Shown piece by piece: positions 16,947 to 24,688 of a stretch of 64,000 nt of DNA (position 1 is its first letter; each line of letters opens with the position of its first letter). A program made the position numbers and the translations under genes. The notes under the pieces were generated by a model, which saw only the letters and a list, made by a program, of their open reading frames with translations, was not told the DNA's origin and did no database searches. The stretch is from Saprospiraceae bacterium (GTDB taxonomy: Bacteria; Bacteroidota; Bacteroidia; Chitinophagales; Saprospiraceae), in assembly GCA_019638455.1 (NCBI GenBank), contig JAHBTU010000004.1, forward strand, positions 310,001 to 374,000. The letters are read 5' to 3'.

Positions 16947-18779
16947 ATGACCAACGAGCAGTTCAAAGAATTTGCCCCCAGCATCCCGGCCGCGCCGGGC
17001 ATTTACAAATACATTGATGCCGAGGGCACTATCCTCTATGTCGGCAAGGCGAAAAACTTGCGCAATCGCCTCTCCTCCTACTTCGGCGACAAAAAATACC
17101 AACTCGCCAAGACAAAGGTGCTCGTGCGCCACGCCCACCACATCGAGTTCACCATCGTGGAGACGGAGCACGACGCGCTGCTGCTCGAAAATTCGCTCAT
17201 CAAAAAACACCAGCCACGCTACAACGTGATGCTTAAAGACGAAAAATCACCCCTGATTTACGTCTGCATCAAACGCGAACGATTCCCCCGCGTGTTCCTG
17301 ACCCGCAAAGTCATCAAGGACGGCTCCACCTATTTCGGGCCTTATTTGCAAAAATTTCGGGTAGAGCAAATCATCGAGCTGATTCGCAAACTTTTCCAAC
17401 TCCGCACCTGCACGCTCCATCTTTCGCCGGAAAATATCTCAAAAGGAAAATTCAAGCCCTGCCTCGAATATCACATCAAAAACTGCGCGGCGCCCTGCGT
17501 GGGGCTGGAAACGGAGGAGGCGTACAATCAAAAAATCGAGCAAATCAAAAACATCCTGAAAGGCAATTTTGCCGCCGTGAAGGCGCATTTGAAAGAAGAA
17601 ATGCAGCGGGCGGCGGAAAATCTGCAATTCGAGCAAGCGCAACTGCTAAAAGAAAAACTCTCGCTCTTCGAGGACTATCAAGGCCGCAGCACGGTCGTCA
17701 GCCCCAACATCCGCGACGTGGACGTGTTCGCCATCGCCGACGACGAGAAAGAGGCCTTCGTCAACTACCTCAAAGTCGTGAACGGCGCCGTCATTCACAC
17801 CTACACGCTCACGCTGACGAAGAATCTGGACGAGGACAAGGAGACCCTGCTCGTGTACGCAATTCAAAATCTGAGAGAGCGATTTCAAAGCATTTCGCCG
17901 GAAATCATCGTGCCGTTTGAGGTAACGCTCCCCTCTCCCTATTGGGGAGGGGCCGGGGGAGGGGCTGTCACCGTCCCAAAAATCGGCGACAAGAAAAAAC
18001 TGCTCGAGCTGTCGGAAAAAAACGTGCAATACCACCTGCTGCAAAAGAAAAAACAGGCTGCCAATGCCACGGGCAAGCAAACCCATGCAGAGCGCATCCT
18101 GCGCACCCTGCAAGCCGACTTGCATATAGAAGCCGTGCCGCTTTGGATTGAGTGTTTCGACAACTCCAACCTGCAAGGCACCAACCCGGTGTCAAGTTGT
18201 GTCGTGTTCAAAAACGCCAAACCCTCCAAGCGCGACTACCGCCACTACAACGTGAAGACGGTGGAAGGCCCCAACGACTTTGCCTCCATGGAGGAGGTGG
18301 TGTATCGCCGCTACAAACGCCTGCTCGCCGAGGGGCAGGGGTTGCCCCAGCTCGTCATCATAGACGGCGGCAAAGGCCAACTTGGCGCGGCCATGAAAAG
18401 CGTGCGGGCATTGGGGTTGGAAGGCCAAATGACCGTCATCGGCATCGCCAAGCGCCTCGAAGAAATCTTTTTCCCCGATGACCCGGTGCCGGCACTCATC
18501 AACAAAAAATCGGAATCGCTCAAACTCATCCAGCAAGCCCGCAACGAGGCGCACCGCTTCGGAATCACTTTTCACCGCAACCAGCGCAGCAAGAACTTCA
18601 TCAAAACCGAGCTCACCGAAATACCCGGCATCGGCGCAAAAACGGCGGAAAAGCTGCTCGCGCATTTCGGCTCGCTAACGCGACTGCGGGCGGCTGAGGC
18701 GGCTGAAATTGAAAAGGTTGTGGGGAAGGCGGCAGCGGGGAAAGTGGCCTCCTATTTCGATGCTAACGCTTCCGCCTAA
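16947..18779 (+). CDS. uvrC: Excinuclease ABC subunit C
   Basis: 610 residues, the normal length. The N-terminal GIY-YIG nuclease has PGIYKYIDAEGTILYVGKAK with NLRNRL; a UVR motif lies near residues 205-240 (HLKEEMQRAAENLQFEQA); the RNase H-like C-terminal nuclease has IECFDNSNLQGTNPVSSCVV and VIIDGGKGQLGAA; tandem helix-hairpin-helix motifs follow (EIPGIGAKTAEKLLAHFG). It makes the incisions in nucleotide excision repair with UvrA and UvrB. Unusual: residues ~328-340 read LPSPYWGGAGGGA, encoded by a GC-rich palindrome at 17929-17967 that looks like an intergenic repeat inserted in frame. Divergent from dinB. Confidence 0.95.
   Translation: MTNEQFKEFAPSIPAAPGIYKYIDAEGTILYVGKAKNLRNRLSSYFGDKKYQLAKTKVLVRHAHHIEFTIVETEHDALLLENSLIKKHQPRYNVMLKDEKSPLIYVCIKRERFPRVFLTRKVIKDGSTYFGPYLQKFRVEQIIELIRKLFQLRTCTLHLSPENISKGKFKPCLEYHIKNCAAPCVGLETEEAYNQKIEQIKNILKGNFAAVKAHLKEEMQRAAENLQFEQAQLLKEKLSLFEDYQGRSTVVSPNIRDVDVFAIADDEKEAFVNYLKVVNGAVIHTYTLTLTKNLDEDKETLLVYAIQNLRERFQSISPEIIVPFEVTLPSPYWGGAGGGAVTVPKIGDKKKLLELSEKNVQYHLLQKKKQAANATGKQTHAERILRTLQADLHIEAVPLWIECFDNSNLQGTNPVSSCVVFKNAKPSKRDYRHYNVKTVEGPNDFASMEEVVYRRYKRLLAEGQGLPQLVIIDGGKGQLGAAMKSVRALGLEGQMTVIGIAKRLEEIFFPDDPVPALINKKSESLKLIQQARNEAHRFGITFHRNQRSKNFIKTELTEIPGIGAKTAEKLLAHFGSLTRLRAAEAAEIEKVVGKAAAGKVASYFDANASA
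17929..17967. repeat. GC-rich palindrome inserted in frame in uvrC
   Basis: CTCCCCTCTCCCTATTGGGG is followed by AGGGGCCGGGGGAGGGG. It has the form of a mobile REP-like element usually found between genes, here translated as a Gly/Pro-rich loop of about 13 residues between the UVR-to-RNase H linker and VPKIGDKKKLLEL. Confidence 0.6.
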
Positions 18780-18853
18780 CATCAAACCATGCAAACGATG
18801 TCGCTGTTTTCTTGCCTGATTGACCAATACTTGTTACTATTGCAGTCCGAAGG

Positions 18854-18876
18854 CCCGCGTTTCGCGGGTGATTTTT
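18854..18876 (+). terminator. Terminator after uvrC
   Basis: A short GC stem CCCGCG-TTT-CGCGGG followed by TGATTTTT, 75 bases after the uvrC stop. Confidence 0.55.
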
Positions 18877-18910
18877 CCCAAAAAAGGAATTTCACAAAAC
18901 GGAGCATACA

Positions 18911-19195
18911 ATGGAACCACTGCAACGCACCACGCAACGTTTTGCCTCAGATGCCGACACTGCGCGTGAGCCTGACACACAGCCCCCCGATGCGGCCCTG
19001 AAAGAAAAACACGAGCGCCTTTTTCAGCGCGGGTTGAAATGGCTTGGTGCTGGCATCGCTCTAATGGCCGTGAGCTTCGGCATCAACTTTTTTCTCTACG
19101 ACACCGAACTGTCCTTTGCGACCAGTATGTACCTGCTGACCACCGTCGGGGCCGTTTGCATCCTGAAAGGGTTGGTGGATATGTTGGGGTTTTGA
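18911..19195 (+). CDS. Small two-helix membrane protein
   Basis: 94 residues: a polar N-terminus of ~45 residues (TAREPDTQPPDAALKEKHERL), then two hydrophobic helices, WLGAGIALMAVSFGINFFLY and FATSMYLLTTVGAVCILKGLV, with a short DTEL connection between them. No family motif that I recognise. It would insert in the inner membrane. It follows uvrC by 130 bases beyond a probable terminator, so it may be its own unit. The upstream stretch ACGGAGCATACA could hold a weak ribosome binding site. Confidence 0.65.
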   Translation: MEPLQRTTQRFASDADTAREPDTQPPDAALKEKHERLFQRGLKWLGAGIALMAVSFGINFFLYDTELSFATSMYLLTTVGAVCILKGLVDMLGF

Positions 19196-19241
19196 GGCCC
19201 CGCCGCGATTTTGTTTCTTTGCCCGCATTAGTCAGTAAATA

Positions 19242-19805
19242 ATGGAGATTACCGAAGTCTTTTACCCCCGCGACCGCGCCGAGTGGCGAGCTTGGCTCGA
19301 AGCCCACCACAAAACCAAAACCGAAGTCTGGCTCCGCACCTTCCGAAAAGCCAGCGGCCAGCCCTCGCTACCCTACGACGACATGGTGGAAGAGTGTCTA
19401 TGCTTTGGCTGGATTGACGGCATCAGCAAAAAGTATGATGAGGACAGCGCCGTGCAGCGCATCACCCCGCGCCGCAAAAAATCCTTTCTTTCCGAACTCA
19501 ACCGCCAGCGCGTGTGGAAGCTCCAGCGCCTCGGCCTGATGACCCCAGCAGGCATCGAGCCTATCGCCGCTCAAATCGGCTCGCCCGATGCTCCCCTCGA
19601 AATGCCTGCTTGGCTCGAGGAAGCCTTGAAAGCCGACCCGCAGATTTGGGAAATTTTTCAGCAGTTCCCGCATCACTACAAGCGCCTCAAAATCGGTTGG
19701 ATAACCGAAATCCGAGGCGACAGCCGCCGCGACGAAGCCATCAAACGGCTCAATTATTTGCTCAAAATGACCGCACAGGGAAAAATGTACGGAACGATGC
19801 CGTGA
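19242..19805 (+). CDS. YdeI/OmpD-associated family protein
   Basis: 187 residues, cytoplasmic. The start region FYPRDRAEWRAWLEAHH, the block EVWLRTFRKASGQPSLPYDDMVEECLCFGWIDG and the following RRKKSFLSELNRQRVWKL are the signature of the YdeI/'bacteriocin-protection' family. The C-terminal part (WEIFQQFPHHYKRLKIGWI-x-EIR-x-D-x-RRDEAIKRLNYLL) also matches the family. Members are named from a link to OmpD and to bacteriocin tolerance, but the biochemical activity is not settled. It follows the small membrane protein gene by 46 bases. Confidence 0.85.
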   Translation: MEITEVFYPRDRAEWRAWLEAHHKTKTEVWLRTFRKASGQPSLPYDDMVEECLCFGWIDGISKKYDEDSAVQRITPRRKKSFLSELNRQRVWKLQRLGLMTPAGIEPIAAQIGSPDAPLEMPAWLEEALKADPQIWEIFQQFPHHYKRLKIGWITEIRGDSRRDEAIKRLNYLLKMTAQGKMYGTMP

Positions 19806-20046
19806 GCGGTTTCCCGCCTCCTGCCACATCCCCCCGCGATGATTTGGTTTTTGGGCAGGATGGGGCAACACTCCTTCATGCCTCACGCCATGTCTTTGCT
19901 TGCAAAAAATATCTTTAAAAATCATTTTCCGATACATATTTCGACTTCCCGCCAAAAAAGCCAACAGAAAATTTGCGCATCCGGTAGGTGAAATTATTTT
20001 TGCCCTGAAAGGAGAACCAATAACTTGTCTCTTCCGCTCACCGCCT

Positions 20047-20850
20047 ATGCCCAACACAAACATCTCCACATCCCTCCCCCGCCTCGGCCAAACCTACCGC
20101 CGCGACCCGTGGTGGGTCAGCCCCGCGCTCGTCTTCACCGTGCTGTCCTCGTTTGTGATTTACACCACTTGGGCGGCCTTTCAGGGCGAGCACTATGCCT
20201 ACCAAGGGTATTTGTCGCCGCTATATTCGCCGGAGTTGTGGGGCAGTTCGCCGCACAGCGTGTTTGGCCCCAAGCCGGGTTGGTGGCCTTCGTGGCTGCC
20301 ATTTTCTCCCGCGCTGCTCATTTTGTGGGCGCCAGGTTTGTTTCGCCTCACCTGCTACTACTATCGGGGCGCTTACTACAAAGCGTTTTTCCTCGACCCG
20401 CCTTCCTGCTCCGTGTCGGAATCGAAAAAACGCTACACCGGCGAGCGGTCGTTCCCCCTGTTCATGCAGAATATCCACCGCTATTTCGTGTTCATCGCAC
20501 TCGGCTTTTTGGTCATCCTCACCTACGATGTCTGGAAAGGAATGTGGTTCACCGACCCTGCCACTGGCAAGGAAACCTTCGGCATCGGCGTGGGCACCAT
20601 TGTCATGGCCGTCAATGTGTTTTTTTTGGGGTCGTACTCGACGGGCTGCCATTCGCTGCGCCACGTCGTGGGCGGTATGCTCGACCAACTTTCCCGCCGC
20701 CCGGCGCGGTTCCTCGCCTATCGCTGCGTCACCTGTTTCAACAAAAAACACATGCTCTGGGCTTGGCTGAGCTTGTTCTCGGTGGCGTTCACCGATATTT
20801 ACATCCGCCTTTGCTCGATGGGGGTTTGGACGGATTTTCGGATTTTTTAG
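20047..20850 (+). CDS. sdhC: Succinate dehydrogenase/fumarate reductase membrane-anchor subunit, Sdh1-like
   Basis: 267 residues from the ATG at 20047 (MPNTNISTSLPRL); the open frame upstream lacks protein character. About five hydrophobic segments are visible (near residues 27-43, 86-100, 145-162, 181-197 and 236-253). The stretch LTCYYYRGAYYKAFFLDPPSC and the Cys/His pattern GCHSLRHVVGG (Cys-201, His-202, His-206) and CVTCFNKKH (Cys-227, Cys-230, His-235) recall the anchor of the mycobacterial Sdh1 type rather than the two-subunit or diheme cytochrome b558 anchor usual in Bacteroidota. These Cys/His residues could hold a Rieske-type [2Fe-2S] cluster. It precedes sdhA and sdhB, which fixes its role. 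Confidence 0.8.
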   Translation: MPNTNISTSLPRLGQTYRRDPWWVSPALVFTVLSSFVIYTTWAAFQGEHYAYQGYLSPLYSPELWGSSPHSVFGPKPGWWPSWLPFSPALLILWAPGLFRLTCYYYRGAYYKAFFLDPPSCSVSESKKRYTGERSFPLFMQNIHRYFVFIALGFLVILTYDVWKGMWFTDPATGKETFGIGVGTIVMAVNVFFLGSYSTGCHSLRHVVGGMLDQLSRRPARFLAYRCVTCFNKKHMLWAWLSLFSVAFTDIYIRLCSMGVWTDFRIF

Positions 20851-20865
20851 TGGTATCCCCCCGCT

Positions 20866-20977
20866 TTGTCATTCTGAACGAAGTGAAGAATCTACACAAT
20901 ATTCGTTCATCGAGATGCTCCAAAGAACTCGTGGAAACTTGGCTTTTGTAGTTCCTTCACTTCGTTCAGGATGACAA
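20866..20977. repeat. Palindromic intergenic repeat between sdhC and sdhA
   Basis: TTGTCATTCTGAACGAAGTG at the left and its near complement CACTTCGTTCAGGATGACAA at the right (20958-20977) form a long hairpin. The two arms differ by single bases. A shorter related palindrome (AGAATGAC-x-GTCATTCT) lies at ~49165-49196. Confidence 0.8.
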
Positions 20978-21063
20978 GATTGTGGTGAAGGAATGCCATC
21001 CAGTACATTGACCCTCAATCGAATCAATCGGACTTAATCAAAAAAATCGAATCATTCGACTAC

Positions 21064-22875
21064 ATGACATCTTTCGACACCCTTGACTACGACGTATTGG
21101 TAATTGGCGCTGGCGGCGCAGGTCTTCGCGCAGCCATAGAAGCCTCTGCGCATGGCGTTTCGGTCGGCCTGATATGCAAGTCCCTGCTGGGCAAGGCGCA
21201 CACCGTGATGGCCGAAGGCGGAGTAGCCGCCGCGCTGTCGAACGTGGACGAGCGCGACAACTGGAAGGTCCATTTTACCGACACCATGCGCGGCGGCCAA
21301 TACCTGAACAACTGGCGCATGGCCGAACTCCACGCCAAAGAAGCCCCCGACCGCGTGCGCGAACTGGAAGCTTGGGGCGCACTCTTCGACCGCACGAAAG
21401 ATGGCAAAATCCTCCAGCGCAACTTCGGCGGCCACAAATACCCGCGACTGGCGCACGTCGGCGACCGCACGGGGCTGGAGATGATTCGCACCTTGCAAGA
21501 CCACGGGATTCACCTCGGCATGGAGGTTCACATGGAGTTCACCGTCGTTACTTTGTTGAAAGACGGCGGGCGCGTGGTCGGCGTTTTTGGCTATGACCGC
21601 GAACGCGGCAGGTTCAAAGCCTTTCGCGCCAAAGCGGTGGTGTTGGCGACGGGCGGTGTGGGCAGAGCCTACAAAATCACGAGCAACAGTTGGGAATACA
21701 CGGGCGACGGCCATTCGCTGGCCTACCACGCGGGGGCGGATTTGCTCGACATGGAGTTTTTGCAATTTCACCCGACGGGCATGGTGTGGCCGCCGAGCGT
21801 GCGCGGCATTTTGGTGACGGAAGGGGTGCGCGGCGAGGGCGGCATTTTGCTCAACAAGGAAGGCCGCCGATTCATGTTCGACGACATTCCCGACCTTTAC
21901 AAAAATCAAACGGCTGACAACGAGGAAGAAGGCTGGCGCTACACACAAGGCGACCGCAACGCCCGCCGCCCGCCGGAACTCTTGACCCGCGACCATGTGG
22001 CGCGTTGCATCGTGCGGGAAATCAAGGCGGGGCGTGGCAGCCCGCACGGCGGCGTTTTTCTCGACATTGCTTGGATAAAGGCGAAAATCCCGAACGCAGC
22101 AGACGTGATTAAGAAAAAACTGCCGAGCATGTACCATCAGTTCAAAAAACTGGCTGACATTGACATCACGAAAGAGCCGATGGAGGTGGGGCCAACCACG
22201 CACTATATGATGGGCGGCGTGAAGGTGGATGCCGACACGCAAATGTCCACCGTGCCGGGGCTTTTTGCAGCAGGTGAATGTGCCGCCGGTTTGCATGGCG
22301 CAAACCGTTTGGGTGGCAATTCGCTATCCGATTTGTTGGTTTTTGGAAAACGCGCCGGTGAGCACGCGGCTATTTTTGCAAAAGAAAATAAGCATGGGAA
22401 AATAGACGAGGCGCAAATAAAAGCGGTGATGAACGAGGCGCTTGCGCCCTTCGACCGCAACGACGGCGAAAATCCTTATCAAGTGCAATACGATTTGCAG
22501 GAAATGATGCAAGACCTCGTCGGCATTGTTCGGAATGAAGAGGAAATGCAAAAAGCCACATCGGAATTGAAAAAATTGCGCGAACGTGCGACCAAAGTGC
22601 GCGTCGTCGGCAACCGAGAGTACAACGGAGGCTGGCACACGGCTTTGGATTTGCAAAATCTCTTGACTGTTTCAGAGGCGATCACATTGGCGGCTCTACA
22701 TCGCAAGGAAAGTCGAGGCGCGCATTTCCGCGAAGATTTTCCAAACAAAGACGCGGAAAGTGGTACTTTTAACCTCGTGATTAGAAAAGGCGCGGGCGGG
22801 CAAATGGAGATAGTGCGGCAGCCACTTTTGGAAGTAAGACCTGATTTGAAAGAGGTTATTGAGGAAATGAAATGA
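21064..22875 (+). CDS. sdhA: Succinate dehydrogenase/fumarate reductase flavoprotein subunit
   Basis: 603 residues. N-terminal FAD-binding motif VIGAGGAGLRAAIEAS, then KAHTVMAEGG with His-46 in the position of covalent FAD attachment; VVLATGGVGRAYKITSNSW completes the Rossmann fold. Catalytic and substrate residues are in FLQFHPTGM, RGEGGILLN, TRDHVARCI and GLHGANRLGGNSL. It oxidises succinate to fumarate or the reverse, with electrons passing to SdhB. The tail of about 100 residues contains the helical region EEEMQKATSELKKLRERA. The gene lies between sdhC and sdhB, separated from each by a palindromic repeat of ~100 bases or more. Confidence 0.95.
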   Translation: MTSFDTLDYDVLVIGAGGAGLRAAIEASAHGVSVGLICKSLLGKAHTVMAEGGVAAALSNVDERDNWKVHFTDTMRGGQYLNNWRMAELHAKEAPDRVRELEAWGALFDRTKDGKILQRNFGGHKYPRLAHVGDRTGLEMIRTLQDHGIHLGMEVHMEFTVVTLLKDGGRVVGVFGYDRERGRFKAFRAKAVVLATGGVGRAYKITSNSWEYTGDGHSLAYHAGADLLDMEFLQFHPTGMVWPPSVRGILVTEGVRGEGGILLNKEGRRFMFDDIPDLYKNQTADNEEEGWRYTQGDRNARRPPELLTRDHVARCIVREIKAGRGSPHGGVFLDIAWIKAKIPNAADVIKKKLPSMYHQFKKLADIDITKEPMEVGPTTHYMMGGVKVDADTQMSTVPGLFAAGECAAGLHGANRLGGNSLSDLLVFGKRAGEHAAIFAKENKHGKIDEAQIKAVMNEALAPFDRNDGENPYQVQYDLQEMMQDLVGIVRNEEEMQKATSELKKLRERATKVRVVGNREYNGGWHTALDLQNLLTVSEAITLAALHRKESRGAHFREDFPNKDAESGTFNLVIRKGAGGQMEIVRQPLLEVRPDLKEVIEEMK

Positions 22876-22907
22876 AGCCACTTGACAAGTGTTGTTTTTT
22901 ATCTTTC

Positions 22908-22978
22908 GACAAGATTCACATGGTTTACAGGATTTTTTACTTTTTGCTCTACAATCCTGTAAATCCTGTCAAAAAAAC
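22908..22978. repeat. Palindromic repeat between sdhA and sdhB
   Basis: A copy of the GACAGGATTTACA core family: CACATGGTTTACAGGATTTT at the left pairs with AATCCTGTAAATCCTGTC at the right. Related copies occur at 12660-12831, 32653-32770 and 57730-57850. Confidence 0.7.
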
Positions 22979-23036
22979 AATCCGGTAAAACGCGCCTCCA
23001 ATCGCCAAATCCACGAATAAACAAATCACCAGCATC

Positions 23037-23780
23037 ATGCCGACCGCATCTTTTACTATTTTTCGAGGCAACTCGACCGAAAACGGACGATTTGAAACCT
23101 ACACCACCGACACCGACGAGGGCATGGTGGTGCTCGATGCCGTGCATAAAATTCAGGCGGAGCAGGCCAACGACCTTTCGGTGCGCTGGAACTGCAAGGC
23201 TGGCAAGTGTGGCTCCTGCTCGGCGGAAATCAACGGCGTGCCGCGCCTAATGTGCATGACGCGCCTGAGCGAGTTGCCGCTCGACAAGCCCGTGTTGGTT
23301 CAGCCGATGAAAGCGTTCCCCTTAATCAAGGATTTGGTGACCGACGTTTCGTGGAATTTTGAAGTCAAGAAAAAAATCAAGAAATTCAAGCCGCGCAAAC
23401 CCGACGCGGCGGACGGCACTTGGCGCATCGCTCAGGAAGACGTGGACCGGGTGCAGGAGTTTCGGAAGTGCATCGAGTGCTTTTTGTGCCAGAATGTGTG
23501 CCATGTGCTGCGCGAACACCAGATGCACGACGAGTTTATCGGCCCGCGATTTTTGGTCTATACCGCTGCGTTGGAAATGCACCCGCTCGACGTGGAAGAC
23601 CGCGTGCCGGATTTGAAACAGCAGGACGGCATCGGCCTTTGCAACATCACCAAATGCTGCACCACTGTCTGCCCAGAGGATATTCACATCACCGACAACG
23701 CCATTATTCCATTGAAAGAACGGGTGGTGGACAGGTTTTACGACCCGCTATTTTGGTTTTTAAGGCTGTTCAAGAAATAA
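23037..23780 (+). CDS. sdhB: Succinate dehydrogenase/fumarate reductase iron-sulfur subunit
   Basis: 247 residues. The N-terminal plant-type ferredoxin domain binds [2Fe-2S] through WNCKAGKCGSCSAEING and LMC (Cys-53, Cys-58, Cys-61, Cys-73). The C-terminal domain has CIECFLCQNVC and CNITKCCTTVCPEDIHITD, the ligand sets for the [4Fe-4S] and [3Fe-4S] centres. It carries electrons from SdhA to the membrane anchor. It closes the sdhCAB set. A decamer repeat begins directly at its stop (AATAAAGTTGATGAAGGTTG). Confidence 0.95.
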   Translation: MPTASFTIFRGNSTENGRFETYTTDTDEGMVVLDAVHKIQAEQANDLSVRWNCKAGKCGSCSAEINGVPRLMCMTRLSELPLDKPVLVQPMKAFPLIKDLVTDVSWNFEVKKKIKKFKPRKPDAADGTWRIAQEDVDRVQEFRKCIECFLCQNVCHVLREHQMHDEFIGPRFLVYTAALEMHPLDVEDRVPDLKQQDGIGLCNITKCCTTVCPEDIHITDNAIIPLKERVVDRFYDPLFWFLRLFKK

Positions 23781-23882
23781 AGTTGATGAAGGTTGATGAG
23801 GGTTGATGAAGGTTGATAAATCGCGGCATGTCCCCCGTTATCAACTTTTATCAACCTTTATCAGCTCCATCAACCAAAACAA
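23779..23882. repeat. Inverted block of ~10-bp GTTGATGAAG / CTTCATCAAC repeats
   Basis: Four GTTGATGA/G units run forward from the end of sdhB (23783-23820) and complementary CATCAACC/TATCAACC units run to 23875, so the transcript could fold. The same decamer makes up the larger array at 33476-33867. Confidence 0.75.
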
Positions 23883-23888
23883 AAAATT

Positions 23889-24386
23889 ATGTTTCAACTC
23901 AAACCTATTTCCAAACAAGGTATCCCGGAAGCCTTGCAAAAAGCGGAGCGCTATCGCCTGCTGAACGAACCGCACTTGGCAGAAAGCATTTGTCAAGATA
24001 TATTGGATATCGAACCTGACAACCATGCCGCCATTGTCACCATGATATTATCTATCACGGACCAGTTTGGCGGGCACACGCCAGTCAATGTGAACACCGC
24101 CCGCCAACTTCTTCCTTTGTTGAAAACCGACTACGAGCGCCACTATTTTGCAGGCATTATCTGCGAGCGGCAGGGCAGCGCCACGTTGAGGCGCGGAAAA
24201 GCTAGCGACCATTTTGCCGCGTACGAGTGGCTCGCCGATGCCATGGAGCATTATGAAAAGGCAGAGGCCGTGCGCCCGTCTGGCAACGACGATGCCATCC
24301 TGCGCTGGAACACCTGCGCTCGCCTTATCACGAATCATCGGCTACAGCCTCGTCCCGAGCAGCACGCGGAGCCTTCGTACGATTGA
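23889..24386 (+). CDS. Small TPR-like protein, function unknown
   Basis: 165 residues, cytoplasmic, with helical repeats: a first unit KAERYRLLNEPHLAESICQDILDIEPDNHAA and a second near DAMEHYEKAEAVRPSGNDDA, both in the tetratricopeptide style (a conserved small hydrophobic and 'P-x-N/D' after the second helix). It is not a full TPR protein. No enzyme motif is present. It is separated from sdhB by a repeat block of ~100 bases, so co-transcription is uncertain. Function not known. Confidence 0.6.
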   Translation: MFQLKPISKQGIPEALQKAERYRLLNEPHLAESICQDILDIEPDNHAAIVTMILSITDQFGGHTPVNVNTARQLLPLLKTDYERHYFAGIICERQGSATLRRGKASDHFAAYEWLADAMEHYEKAEAVRPSGNDDAILRWNTCARLITNHRLQPRPEQHAEPSYD

Positions 24387-24614
24387 GCCTCGCAAGTTTT
24401 TCTAGTTCGTCGAAAAGGGTTTGTTCAAATGACCATGCAAAGGAAGATTTGTGTGTGTAGGGGGAGCTGTGTGCACACTTCGCATCGTCAAGTTTTCAGC
24501 AAGGTACAACCCCCATTCATCTAAATCAGGGGGCATTGCATTGTCGCGTCTGATATACTTCGCGGCGTTAGGTTCTGGGCATGGCCACAATCGAAGTCTG
24601 TTCAAAATCAGGCA

Positions 24615-24658
24615 CATCAATCATGGTCATCTGACAAATCCTGTTAAATCAAGGTATA
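24615..24658 (-). repeat. 44-bp dispersed motif, upstream of the AraC gene
   Basis: CATCAATCATGGTCATCTGA to CAAGGTATA. An inverted, moderately diverged copy lies at 60444-60487 and a short copy at 8575-8603. Confidence 0.6.
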
Positions 24659-24664
24659 AATTTG
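24657..24664 (+). promoter_or_regulatory. Probable -7 element (TAAATTTG) of the AraC-family gene
   Basis: An exact TAnnTTTG match about 24 bases before the GTG at 24689. It overlaps a TTG that could otherwise be read as the start, which argues for the downstream GTG. Confidence 0.5.
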
Positions 24665-24688
24665 CCACTTCAATTGTCTCATCATTCT

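Noticed and set aside
19900..20046. Upstream extension of sdhC
   Set aside because: The extra residues are basic and poor in structure; the homologous start fits the ATG at 20047.
21052..22296. 414-residue minus-strand ORF opposite sdhA
   Set aside because: Shadow of sdhA, with His/Val/Ala-rich composition and no motif.
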